DNA of 64,000 nt. Source: Flagellimonas oceanensis. Its GTDB lineage: Bacteria; Bacteroidota; Bacteroidia; Flavobacteriales; Flavobacteriaceae. The notes beneath the pieces are model-generated. The model was not told where the DNA came from. It made no database searches and worked only from the letters and a program-made list of their open reading frames with translations. Of this stretch, positions 27,819 to 35,202 are shown in pieces; the stretch's first letter is position 1; each line of letters starts with the position of its first letter. The position numbers and the translations under genes were made by a program. The stretch covers positions 186,001 to 250,000 of the forward strand of contig NZ_RZNA01000040.1 in NCBI RefSeq assembly GCF_003992595.1, in the 5' to 3' direction.

Positions 27819-28024
27819 ATTTTGGTTCGCACGGAGTTTTCCGTGGGATTAAAAGGGAATCCGGTGCAAAACCGGAGCTGTTCCCGCAACTGTAAATGTA
27901 TGTGCCGAATCGGCACTGATGTTTTTTGAGCATCAGTACGTAGTAGGCGATTGTCTTTTCTTCAAAGCCACTGCCCAATGGGTGGGAAGGTAGGAGACAA
28001 AACACAAGCCAGGAGACCTGCCAG
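27819..28024 (+). promoter_or_regulatory. Cobalamin (AdoCbl-type) riboswitch
   Basis: The leader shows the conserved B12 elements in order: TTTTGGTTCGCACGG at the 5' side, the G/A-rich core GGGAATCCGGTGCAAAACC with its GGAGCTG and CCCGCAACTGTAA, a variable stem-loop with GCCGAATCGGC, GCCACTGCCCAATGGGTGGG, and the B12 box AGCCAGGAGACCTGCCA at 28007-28023. Cobalamin binding is expected to shut down the btuB-like gene that begins 85 bp downstream. The element lies on the plus strand only and does not lead into btuFCD. Confidence 0.95.
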
Positions 28025-28041
28025 ATTCAAACAATCAATGT

Positions 28042-28064
28042 TAAACTTTCGGGATAAAAGTTTA
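28042..28064 (+). promoter_or_regulatory. Possible riboswitch expression-platform hairpin
   Basis: TAAACTTT and AAAGTTTA pair over 8 bp around a 7-base loop, between the B12 box and the start of the receptor gene. The loop bases CGGGA can also pair with TCCCG further on (about 28086-28090), so alternative folds are available. No U-run follows, which points to translational and not terminator-based control. Confidence 0.4.
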
Positions 28065-28108
28065 CGTATGCATCACATACTATTCTCCCGTTTATTCAAT
28101 TAAACGAA

Positions 28109-29971
28109 ATGAAAAAAAATCATTTATGGTTAATTACCGCCCTATTGGCGGGTAAGGGGATTTTTGCGCAAAATGTACAGCAAGATTCACTTAAAGTGCA
28201 ACAACTGGAAGAGGTTGTTGTCAGCGATTCAAAATTTGAGTTGAAACGAGAAAACTCAGGAAAAACAGTGATCAAAATCACGGCTGAGGAAATGCAACGC
28301 AATCAAGGCAGGACGGTTGCGGAAATCATCAATACCAAAAGTGGTGTCGAGATTGCGGGTAGCCGTGGTCGTGATGGCGATGTGCTAGGGGTGTATGCCC
28401 GAGGTGGTCGTGGTCGTCAGGTTTTGATTATTATCGATGGTGTTCGTGTGCAGGATCCATCCACATTTTCTGCGGAGTATGATCTTCGTTTGCTTTCGCC
28501 AAACACTATTGAGTCCATCGAGATTATCAAAGGAGCGGCAAGTACGCTTTATGGAACCAATGCGGTTACGGCCGTGATCAACATCACTACAAAAAAGAGT
28601 TCTAAAAAGAAGATTGCCGGTAATTTTGAGACCAGCGTAGGGACCAATCAGGCTGCGGATGACCAGAATTACAATATCGGAAGTATTCAAAATTCCGCGA
28701 ATGTAAATGGTACTTTGGGCAAGTTCAATTATGGCGTTGATTTTTCCAACAGATACAAGAGTGGTCTCTCCGCTGCAGTGACTCCTGAGAACGAAGAGGA
28801 TATTTTTTCGCACTTCAGCACCAATGTAAAGCTGGGTTATCAGTTTACAGAAAGCTTTGGGATTCAGGTCTACGGGAATCAGACCAAATTTAAAAATGAA
28901 TATGATGCCACCATGGCAGAGGCGCCTAATTTAGGTCAGAACGAGCAGCAACGCGTTGGTCTGTCATCTGAACTTGGCTATGGAAAAGGTTCCATACACT
29001 TGAACGCGGCCTATACGGATTACGAGTCTGTGGCCAACGACACCTTTGGCGAAAGTATTACCGAGGGAGGCAATTGGGTATTGGATGTGTACAACAAATA
29101 TGTGTTTGGTAAGCGATTCCATACCATTCTAGGGGTAAATTATATCAAAGATGAGGCTGTTTTTGCCGAAGAGGTTGATTTCACCATTGTTGACCCCTAT
29201 GCCAATGTGGTCTATGTTTCGGATTTTGGATTGAATCTGAACGCGGGTGCGAGACTGAACAATCACTCCGAATATGGCAATCATTTTGTGTACAACGTGA
29301 ACCCATCTTACGTGTTTGACACGGAAAACGGATATGTGAAATTGATGGGTTCTTATGCAACATCATACATCACTCCTAATTTAACGCAGTTGTTCGGCGC
29401 CTTTGGTGGCAATCCAGAGCTAGAGCCAGAAGAAAACGCTACGATTGAAGGGGGTATTGAATTTAAACTGGATAATACATTCCGAATCAGTACGGTTTAT
29501 TTTGATAGAAACGAAACCAATGCCATTGGGTATGATGCCAATTATATGAGCATTAACGTTGCAGACGAAATCGATGCCAATGGGGTAGAAGTGGAAGCTA
29601 CGTGGTTGCCTTGGAGTACTTTTAGTGTCAATGCCAATTATACCTTTACGGAACGTAAAGGGGACAATGCCATCCGTATTCCCAAGCATAAGGCCAATGT
29701 GTCCTTGTGGTACCAGTTTTGTGAGAGTACCAATGCATCGTTAAGCTATGCTTACACAGGCGAACGTTTTGATACGGATTTTGCTACGTATTCGGATATT
29801 GCTTTGGATCCCTTTTCATTATTAAACTTTTCCATTAGACACGAACTGATTCCGAATAAGCTCAATGTGTTCCTGAATGCGGATAATTTATTGAATGAGG
29901 ATTACAGGGAATTGCTTGGATTCACGACCCGAGGACGAAATTTTAGGGTGGGTCTCAACCTGAACCTTTAA
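28109..29971 (+). CDS. btuB: TonB-dependent vitamin B12 receptor (BtuB-like)
   Basis: Outer-membrane TonB-dependent channel of 620 residues that takes up B12 or a related corrinoid. It has a signal peptide ending GIFAQ, a TonB-box-like stretch (LEEVVVSDSKF, about residue 34), a plug domain (NQGRTVAEIINTKSGVEIAG, DGVRVQDPSTF, IEIIKGAASTLYGTNAV), and a 22-strand-type barrel ending with the C-terminal aromatic-alternating strand GRNFRVGLNLNL. The function rests on the cobalamin riboswitch just upstream. A strong palindromic terminator follows. Confidence 0.94.
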   Translation: MKKNHLWLITALLAGKGIFAQNVQQDSLKVQQLEEVVVSDSKFELKRENSGKTVIKITAEEMQRNQGRTVAEIINTKSGVEIAGSRGRDGDVLGVYARGGRGRQVLIIIDGVRVQDPSTFSAEYDLRLLSPNTIESIEIIKGAASTLYGTNAVTAVINITTKKSSKKKIAGNFETSVGTNQAADDQNYNIGSIQNSANVNGTLGKFNYGVDFSNRYKSGLSAAVTPENEEDIFSHFSTNVKLGYQFTESFGIQVYGNQTKFKNEYDATMAEAPNLGQNEQQRVGLSSELGYGKGSIHLNAAYTDYESVANDTFGESITEGGNWVLDVYNKYVFGKRFHTILGVNYIKDEAVFAEEVDFTIVDPYANVVYVSDFGLNLNAGARLNNHSEYGNHFVYNVNPSYVFDTENGYVKLMGSYATSYITPNLTQLFGAFGGNPELEPEENATIEGGIEFKLDNTFRISTVYFDRNETNAIGYDANYMSINVADEIDANGVEVEATWLPWSTFSVNANYTFTERKGDNAIRIPKHKANVSLWYQFCESTNASLSYAYTGERFDTDFATYSDIALDPFSLLNFSIRHELIPNKLNVFLNADNLLNEDYRELLGFTTRGRNFRVGLNLNL

Positions 29972-29977
29972 AAAAAG

Positions 29978-30004
29978 AAAAGCGGCCGATCGGCCGCTTT
30001 TTTT
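29978..30004. terminator. Bidirectional palindromic terminator
   Basis: AAAAGCGGCCGA/TCGGCCGCTTTT is a perfect 12-bp-arm palindrome with a T run on the plus side and an A run on the other. It separates the convergent btuB-like gene and the S41 peptidase gene. Confidence 0.88.
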
Positions 30005-30005
30005 A

Positions 30006-31538
30006 TTATTTGTTAAATTGCAATGGTTTATCCAAATACATATTGTCCTTTAAAGGAGTTTGGAACCTTGAAGATGTAAAAGATTCCGCAGCCATTTCTA
30101 CCGTAAGGTCTATTTTGGCGGAAACCCCTGTGATTTCTTCAAGCGCACGGGCCAAAAGCGGCTCATTTGGATCGCCCAAGACTCCAAGGTTGGTTAAGTC
30201 TTCGCTCAAAGCAATATCTGGAACCAGTCCGCTGGTGTAATCATAAAAACCATTTGCGTTTTCGTTTCTACCAACCAAAGGTTGTAGTCCCCAACTATTA
30301 TTTGGGTTTATCCCACTTTCAACTTCTTCTTTTTCCCCTGCATAGTAATAAAAAGGAAAACCTAAATCTGGATTGTCCACCAAAGTTATTGAGAATTCAT
30401 TTTTACCACGTGTAGTCTCACCTATATGAATAACATCGACATAAGGGTCAAGCCCGTTCATGACCAATTCACTTGCTGAAGCGGAATCCCCTGTGGCCAA
30501 AACAAACACCCTGCTCAGGTTTAATGAGTTAAGGGGGTTTTCTCCTACGGAGTTTTCAAAATTATCCTCTAAATACCCAGATCCGAACAATTCTGTAAAC
30601 TGTTCCTGAACTTTATCGTTCCAGCGCTGTCTTATGTAGACTTCTCCCGTTTTGGTGCCATAAACCATGCTGGCGAGCAAACGGGAAGTGTTGACATTGC
30701 CACCTGGGTTGTAGCGCATGTCCAAAACGAGTTCAGTCGCACCTTCTGCCTTGAAACCGGCAAAGGCTTCATTAAGTTGGTCATTAAAACTGCTCAAAAA
30801 GCGGTTGTACATTAAATAAGCGACTTTAGTACCGTTTACGTCCAAGGTTTTCGCTACCAAGATAGGGTCTTCAACCTGGTTCTCTACTTTGGTTAGTGTT
30901 ACTTCCTTAGCATCGTTCACAAAATCACCATTTTCAATATGGGCCATTCCCAAGGTGTATGTGTCATTGGAGCCAAACAAAAGATTGGTATAATTGATAT
31001 CTGTTAACTGAACGCCATCCACACGTGTGAAAATTTCCCCTCTAACAATATCTTTATCAGAAGCATTGGAGTTAGGGACTTTATAGAGTACGTAACCGAA
31101 AATCTCATTTCCAGTACTGTATTTATACATTAAGTTAAATTCCAACCCATTGCTTTTGGATACCCCGGATAGACTATTGACCAAATCGTGATAATCTTCA
31201 TAGGCGAAGCTAAATCGGTCTATAGCGGTTTCTGAGCCATAAATTTCCTCATGCCTATTGCAAATGCTATAAAAGAAATTTTCTGCATCCGTGTTTGCCG
31301 CTAAAAAGGCAGTGTATTCCGCATTGGTGGAAAATCTATCATCCGCAAGATCGGGAACTTCTCCTTGCCAAAAATACCAGAGATTCATGGCCTGCCACAT
31401 GAAATTTTGTGCATCGACATCAACATTGTCAGGATTTGGTTCGGGTTGAGGTGTTGGACCAGGATCTATTCCATTGTCATCATTGCTACATGACACAAAT
31501 AGGGATAATCCTAAAAAAAGGAAGAAATACTTTTTCAT
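30006..31538 (-). CDS. S41-family peptidase lipoprotein, likely surface-exposed
   Basis: C-terminal-processing-type serine peptidase, 510 residues. The lipobox is FVSC at residue 17, followed by SNDDNG, an acidic stretch like the lipoprotein export signal that sends flavobacterial lipoproteins to the cell surface, and then a Pro-rich linker (PGPTPQPEPNP). The peptidase core shows LVLDMRYNPGGNVNTSRLL, the catalytic Ser in ATGDSASASELV, and the Lys in TTRGKNEF. A PDZ-like segment precedes it (GEIFTRVDGVQL). The gene is monocistronic, closed by the palindromic terminator on its 3' side. The substrate is unknown. Confidence 0.91.
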   Translation of the reverse strand: MKKYFFLFLGLSLFVSCSNDDNGIDPGPTPQPEPNPDNVDVDAQNFMWQAMNLWYFWQGEVPDLADDRFSTNAEYTAFLAANTDAENFFYSICNRHEEIYGSETAIDRFSFAYEDYHDLVNSLSGVSKSNGLEFNLMYKYSTGNEIFGYVLYKVPNSNASDKDIVRGEIFTRVDGVQLTDINYTNLLFGSNDTYTLGMAHIENGDFVNDAKEVTLTKVENQVEDPILVAKTLDVNGTKVAYLMYNRFLSSFNDQLNEAFAGFKAEGATELVLDMRYNPGGNVNTSRLLASMVYGTKTGEVYIRQRWNDKVQEQFTELFGSGYLEDNFENSVGENPLNSLNLSRVFVLATGDSASASELVMNGLDPYVDVIHIGETTRGKNEFSITLVDNPDLGFPFYYYAGEKEEVESGINPNNSWGLQPLVGRNENANGFYDYTSGLVPDIALSEDLTNLGVLGDPNEPLLARALEEITGVSAKIDLTVEMAAESFTSSRFQTPLKDNMYLDKPLQFNK

Positions 31539-31663
31539 AGCTTAATTTTTAATGAATTTACTCAAATTTTATTCCAAAATCAGTAAAGGTGTAGGTTGAA
31601 ATGAGTAAAATTACATGGGTAACCATGCAAAATTGCCTTGCAAAATAGCCTTATCTAAGCAGA

Positions 31664-31680
31664 TTACAAATTTTTTGTAA
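31664..31680. promoter_or_regulatory. Palindrome TTACAAA-N3-TTTGTAA before the ECF sigma gene
   Basis: A perfect 7-bp inverted repeat with a 3-base centre lies 72 bp upstream of the sigma factor gene, and its right arm overlaps the GTAAC of the putative ECF promoter. It could be an operator for a dimeric regulator. Confidence 0.4.
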
Positions 31681-31701
31681 CAATTTTCGATATGTATCGT
31701 C
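31677..31701 (+). promoter_or_regulatory. ECF-type promoter (GTAAC-N16-CGTC)
   Basis: GTAAC at 31677-31681 and CGTC at 31698-31701 are 16 bp apart, the classic layout of ECF sigma promoters. It lies about 50 bp before the sigma factor gene, so the sigma factor probably activates its own operon. Confidence 0.55.
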
Positions 31702-31751
31702 GTGATAGTGTAGGTCGATAAGAACGGCACAAAAACAACTAAGACAACCAA

Positions 31752-32261
31752 ATGAAACAAACAGAATTCTTAAACGTGGTTTTACCTTTTCAGGATAAAC
31801 TGTACAGGCTCGCAAAGCGCCTGTTGGTTTCCAGAGAAGAAGCAGAGGACGCCACTCAAGAGATTTTGTTGAAGCTATGGTCAAAGAACGAGTCCATGTC
31901 AAAGTATAAAAATGTAGAGGCCTTTGCCATGACCATGACCAAAAACTTTTGTTTGGACCGCTTAAAGTCCAAGCAAGCAGGAAACCTGAAATTGGTTCAC
32001 AGCAATTACACCGACGGTAACACCTCTTTACAAAAACAATTGGAGGCCGAGGACAGCGTAAGTTGGATGGAGCGAATCATGGAGGAACTGCCAGAACAAC
32101 AAAAAATGATTTTGCAACTACGGGATGTAGAGCAATACGAGTTCGATGAGATATGCGAGCTCATGGACATGAAACCCACTGCAGTGCGCGTAGCATTGTC
32201 GAGGGCAAGAAAAACAGTAAGAGAAGAATTAACAAAAAAACATAGCTATGGAATTGGGTAA
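31752..32261 (+). CDS. ECF-type RNA polymerase sigma factor
   Basis: Sigma-70 family regulator of 169 residues. Region 2 is seen in PFQDKLYRLAKRLLVSREEAEDATQ and LLKLWSKNES, region 4 in LPEQQKMILQLRDVEQYEFDEI, followed by the recognition helix of MDMKPTAVRVALSRARKTVRE. Regions 1 and 3 are missing, as in ECF factors. It overlaps the next gene by 14 bp. With a small membrane protein and two DUF4252 proteins it forms an envelope-response-type operon. Confidence 0.93.
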   Translation: MKQTEFLNVVLPFQDKLYRLAKRLLVSREEAEDATQEILLKLWSKNESMSKYKNVEAFAMTMTKNFCLDRLKSKQAGNLKLVHSNYTDGNTSLQKQLEAEDSVSWMERIMEELPEQQKMILQLRDVEQYEFDEICELMDMKPTAVRVALSRARKTVREELTKKHSYGIG

Positions 32262-32682
32262 CATAGAAAAAATATTGGAGAAGTATTTCGAGGCCACCGC
32301 AACGGTGGACGAAGAAAGAACACTTAGGGCGTATTTTTCACAAGACGAGGTCGCGCCTCACTTGGAACAGTACAAACCCATGTTCAATTACTTTTCCATG
32401 GCCAAGGAAGAAAAGTACACCAAGCCGGTACCATTAAAACCTAGAGTAAACTATTACAAGTGGCTATCCGTTGCAGCGGCAGTAGTTCTCGCCTTTGGCA
32501 TCTATTTTGGTAATCAGTACCAAGAAACAAAGCGTTTGGAACAAGCAAAGGCGGAGTACGCCTACGAGGAAACCAAAAAAGCCTTTGATCTGTTAGCGGA
32601 AAACTTTAATCGCGGCACAGAAAAGGTGGCTTACCTCAACGAGTTTGAAGAAGCAAAACAAAAAATTTACAACAACAATTAA
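32248..32682 (+). CDS. Putative anti-sigma factor, single membrane segment
   Basis: A 144-residue protein overlapping the ECF sigma gene by 14 bp. The N-terminal 60 residues (IEKILEKYFEATATVDEERTL) look like the cytosolic helical part of Bacteroidota anti-sigma proteins, without a zinc motif. One membrane segment follows (WLSVAAAVVLAFGIYFG, about residues 74-90), then a helical periplasmic tail rich in Glu, Lys and Ala. The anti-sigma role is inferred from position and layout. Confidence 0.7.
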   Translation: MELGNIEKILEKYFEATATVDEERTLRAYFSQDEVAPHLEQYKPMFNYFSMAKEEKYTKPVPLKPRVNYYKWLSVAAAVVLAFGIYFGNQYQETKRLEQAKAEYAYEETKKAFDLLAENFNRGTEKVAYLNEFEEAKQKIYNNN

Positions 32683-32695
32683 AAAACGAAACAAA

Positions 32696-33235
32696 ATGAA
32701 GAAGTATATTTTAATCGCAGTAATGGCATTGTTGCCTTTGGCAGGGTTTTCACAATCGGTTTTTGACAAGTTTGAAGACCTGGACGATGTAACCACGGTA
32801 ATCGTGAACAAGAGCATGTTCAACCTGTTGGCCAAAATGGATATCGAAACCGATGATCCTGAAGCACAGGAATTCATAAGCATTGTAAACAGCTTGAAAA
32901 GCTTGAAGGTATTTACTACCGAGAGCAAGAAAATTGGTGATGATATGAAATCCTCTGTGGACAGCTACCTAAGATCTTCCAAAATGGAGGAATTGATGCG
33001 AATCAAGGACAAAGACGCCAATGTGAAGTTCTATATCAAAGAAGGTAAAGACTCGGACCATGTGAGTGAACTGCTCATGTTCGTTACCGGGATGAAGGAT
33101 ATTGAGGCCAATGGTCAAAGGTTTGAAACAGTGATTTTGTCATTGACAGGAGACATCGATTTGAACAACATCAGTTCGTTGACCAAAAAGATGAACCTGC
33201 CCGAAGAATTGAACGAGGCAGAGAAGAACAAATAA
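32696..33235 (+). CDS. DUF4252 protein, exported (copy 1)
   Basis: A 179-residue secreted protein with signal MKKYILIAVMALLPLAGFSQ. The start was moved 51 bp inside the longest frame to this signal. The domain resembles DUF4252: VFDKFEDLDDVTTVIVNKSMF, then LKSLKVFTTESKKI, then VSELLMFVTGMKDIE and VILSLTGDIDLNNI. Such proteins occur in Bacteroidota next to ECF sigma genes and have no known activity. It is separated by 113 bp, holding a long hairpin, from a second copy. Confidence 0.85.
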   Translation: MKKYILIAVMALLPLAGFSQSVFDKFEDLDDVTTVIVNKSMFNLLAKMDIETDDPEAQEFISIVNSLKSLKVFTTESKKIGDDMKSSVDSYLRSSKMEELMRIKDKDANVKFYIKEGKDSDHVSELLMFVTGMKDIEANGQRFETVILSLTGDIDLNNISSLTKKMNLPEELNEAEKNK

Positions 33236-33247
33236 GTTTGTATTTCG

Positions 33248-33309
33248 GTTGACAATAATCGGTTGGAATTGTAACAAAACACAATAAACACCAACTCATT
33301 ATTGTCAAC
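33248..33309 (+). promoter_or_regulatory. Long intercistronic hairpin between two DUF4252 genes
   Basis: GTTGACAATAAT (33248-33259) pairs with ATTATTGTCAAC (33298-33309) over 12 perfect bases. After one C-C mismatch and a G-U pair, GTTGG (33262-33266) pairs with CCAAC (33291-33295), for a 19-position stem with one mismatch and a 24-base loop. No T-run follows, so it is not a normal terminator; a mRNA-processing or stability element is more likely. Confidence 0.7.
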
Positions 33310-33348
33310 TGATTTTCAGTTTACAAAATCAATCAAAAAAATAAAAAG

Positions 33349-33888
33349 ATGAAACATTTAATTAAATCCATCATGGCGGTCGGAGCTTTGCTCCTGGCTT
33401 CGTGTGCTTCGCAGCCCAGTCTACAAGAGTATTATGTGGACAATTCGGAAAACCCGAACTTTTTGTCCATTGATGTACCCGCCAGTATTCTTAAAATGGA
33501 TGAGGTAAATTTGACACCGACACAGAAAGAAGCCATTGAATCCTTAAGAAAGTTCAATTTGTTGGCCTTTAAAAAGAATGCCGACAATGAGGCCGAGTAT
33601 GAAATCGAAAAGAAAAAAGTACGAGAAATCCTTAAGGGCGATCAATTTGTGGAATTGATGAAGATCAATTCAAAATACGGCAAAGGTACCATTCAGTATT
33701 TGGGGGACGAGGATGCCATTGACGAAGTGATTATCTTTGGTGATAGCCAAGACAAAGGCTTTGCATTGGTACGGGTATTGGGCAAGGATATGAACCCAGC
33801 ACATATTATTCAACTCATGCAAGCCATTGAAAAATCCGATTACAAAGGAGAAGGGCTTGGGGAGATTGGAGATTTTCTCAAAGGCTAA
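33349..33888 (+). CDS. DUF4252 lipoprotein (copy 2)
   Basis: A 179-residue protein paralogous in layout to copy 1, but with a lipoprotein signal (lipobox LASC, Cys19). After a short linker it has the DUF4252-type segments FLSIDVPASILKM, VRILKG-like KKKVREILKGDQFVELMKIN, then IDEVIIFGDSQDKGFALVRVLG and the ending PAHIIQLMQAIEKSD. The two copies differ in anchoring, so one is free in the periplasm and one is membrane-bound. A hairpin terminator follows at 33912-33939. Confidence 0.85.
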   Translation: MKHLIKSIMAVGALLLASCASQPSLQEYYVDNSENPNFLSIDVPASILKMDEVNLTPTQKEAIESLRKFNLLAFKKNADNEAEYEIEKKKVREILKGDQFVELMKINSKYGKGTIQYLGDEDAIDEVIIFGDSQDKGFALVRVLGKDMNPAHIIQLMQAIEKSDYKGEGLGEIGDFLKG

Positions 33889-33911
33889 AACCCAATCATC
33901 ATATAAGTACG

Positions 33912-33939
33912 AAAAGGGCGACGTTTGTCGTCCTTTTTT
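33912..33939 (+). terminator. Rho-independent terminator after the sigma/DUF4252 operon
   Basis: AAGGGCGAC-GTTT-GTCGTCCTT forms a 9-bp stem (one G-U) with a 4-base loop and is followed by TTTTTAT. It lies 24 bp after the second DUF4252 gene. Confidence 0.85.
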
Positions 33940-34014
33940 ATTTCTGACAGATATAGTGACCTAGTTTAGTATCTTAGTGTCTCATTCTAAGAACACTAAC
34001 AAAACCTAGGCATC

Positions 34015-34830
34015 ATGGAAAAAGCACAAGAATGGTTCGATTATGGGATCGAACTCGCCAAAGAATTTGGTCCTAAACTGATTACGGCACTTATCATCTA
34101 CATCGTGGGTATGTGGGTGGTCAAAAAAATTATTGGAGGAACCCGTAAGGTCATGTCTAAGAGCAAGTACGATGAATCACTCCAAAAGTTTTTGCTGAAT
34201 CTTTTTTCTTGGGCACTAAAAGTATTCCTGATTATTATCGTTATCTCCCGTTTAGGGGTCGATGTAACCACCTTTGCCGCTGTAATTGCAGCAGCAGGTC
34301 TTGCTGTTGGCTTGGCTCTGCAGGGTTCTTTGTCAAACTTTGCGGGCGGAGTACTCATTATGATTTTTAAACCGTATAAAATCGGAGACCTTATTGAGGC
34401 ACAAGGTGTTTTGGGAAGTGTAAAGGGCATTGAAATATTCACTACAAAACTAGTAACTCCCCAGAATAGATTGGCTATTATCCCTAATGGCGCTATGGCC
34501 AACGGGAATATCATCAATTATACGGCAGAAGGAAAAATGCGTGTTGATACTGTAATCGGCGTTGGTTATGGGGAAGACATCAAAAAGACGAAAGAAGTTT
34601 TGTTGAACGTACTGACATCCAACCCGAAGGTGCTCAAAGACCCTGCACCATCTGTAAATGTGATGGAACTTGCTGATAGTTCTGTAAATTTTGCGGTGCG
34701 GCCTTTTTGCAAGCCCGAAGATTATTGGGATGTCTATTTCTCAACGTATGAAAACTCTAAAATAGCTCTGGATAAGGCTGGTATTGAAATCCCATACCCA
34801 CATCAGGTGGAGATTCATAAGGAAGGATAG
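34015..34830 (+). CDS. mscS: Small-conductance mechanosensitive ion channel (MscS family)
   Basis: Inner-membrane channel that opens on turgor stress. The 271 residues have three predicted membrane segments: residues about 20-40 (LITALIIYIVGMWVVKKI), 62-80 (ALKVFLIIIVISRLG) and the pore helix about 85-110 with the Gly/Ala-rich AAIAAAGLAVGLALQGSLS. The beta domain (KPYKIGDLIEAQGVLGSV, LAIIPNGAMANG) and C-terminal alpha/beta domain follow. This is the standard short type. The upstream terminator and a downstream repeat region make it a single gene. Confidence 0.94.
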   Translation: MEKAQEWFDYGIELAKEFGPKLITALIIYIVGMWVVKKIIGGTRKVMSKSKYDESLQKFLLNLFSWALKVFLIIIVISRLGVDVTTFAAVIAAAGLAVGLALQGSLSNFAGGVLIMIFKPYKIGDLIEAQGVLGSVKGIEIFTTKLVTPQNRLAIIPNGAMANGNIINYTAEGKMRVDTVIGVGYGEDIKKTKEVLLNVLTSNPKVLKDPAPSVNVMELADSSVNFAVRPFCKPEDYWDVYFSTYENSKIALDKAGIEIPYPHQVEIHKEG

Positions 34831-35202
34831 TCGGATAGCTGGATTTTTGGATTTTTTGTCATTTCGAGCGCAGTCGAGAAATCTATTTTTGCGCAATTGT
34901 CTGATATGACTGACTAACGCTGGCAGGAATTCCACTAAAGGTCTCGAATGTTCTTGTTTGTCATTCAGGGTTTCTCGATAGCTATCACGGGCGAGGAACC
35001 TCAATGTCAACCTGAACTCGTTTCACGTTCTCACTCGAATGGGATTCCGTGTCGTGCTTCGCCTCATTTCGACTTCGCTCAATGACCAGCGCTCAGTAAC
35101 CGCACGGAATAACATGCACTTCTTCAAAATGACACATAACGCTCCCTGAGCAGAGCTGTAGGGACAGTTTAAGTTCTCAACTGCGCTCGAACCGGCTCAA
35201 AT
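34831..35202. repeat. Gene-free 372-bp spacer made of dispersed-repeat pieces
   Basis: No plausible gene lies here between the convergent mscS and purB. The spacer carries one clear copy of the dispersed repeat (34858-34883) and several degraded, partly inverted pieces, including TCATTTCGACTTCGCTCAATGA (written as two overlapping parts: TCATTTCGACTTCG and CGCTCAATGACC, 35064-35087) and TTCTCAACTGCGCTCGAACC (35174-35193). It looks like a site where the repeat accumulated by repeated insertion and decay. Confidence 0.75.
34858..34883 (+). repeat. Dispersed repeat, intact copy
   Basis: The unit GTCATTTCGAGCGCAGTCG, then AGAAATC. The middle CGAGCGCAGTCG is shared with the copies at 17111-17179 and 63854-63878. 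The ends TTTC/GAAA allow a short hairpin. Confidence 0.8.
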
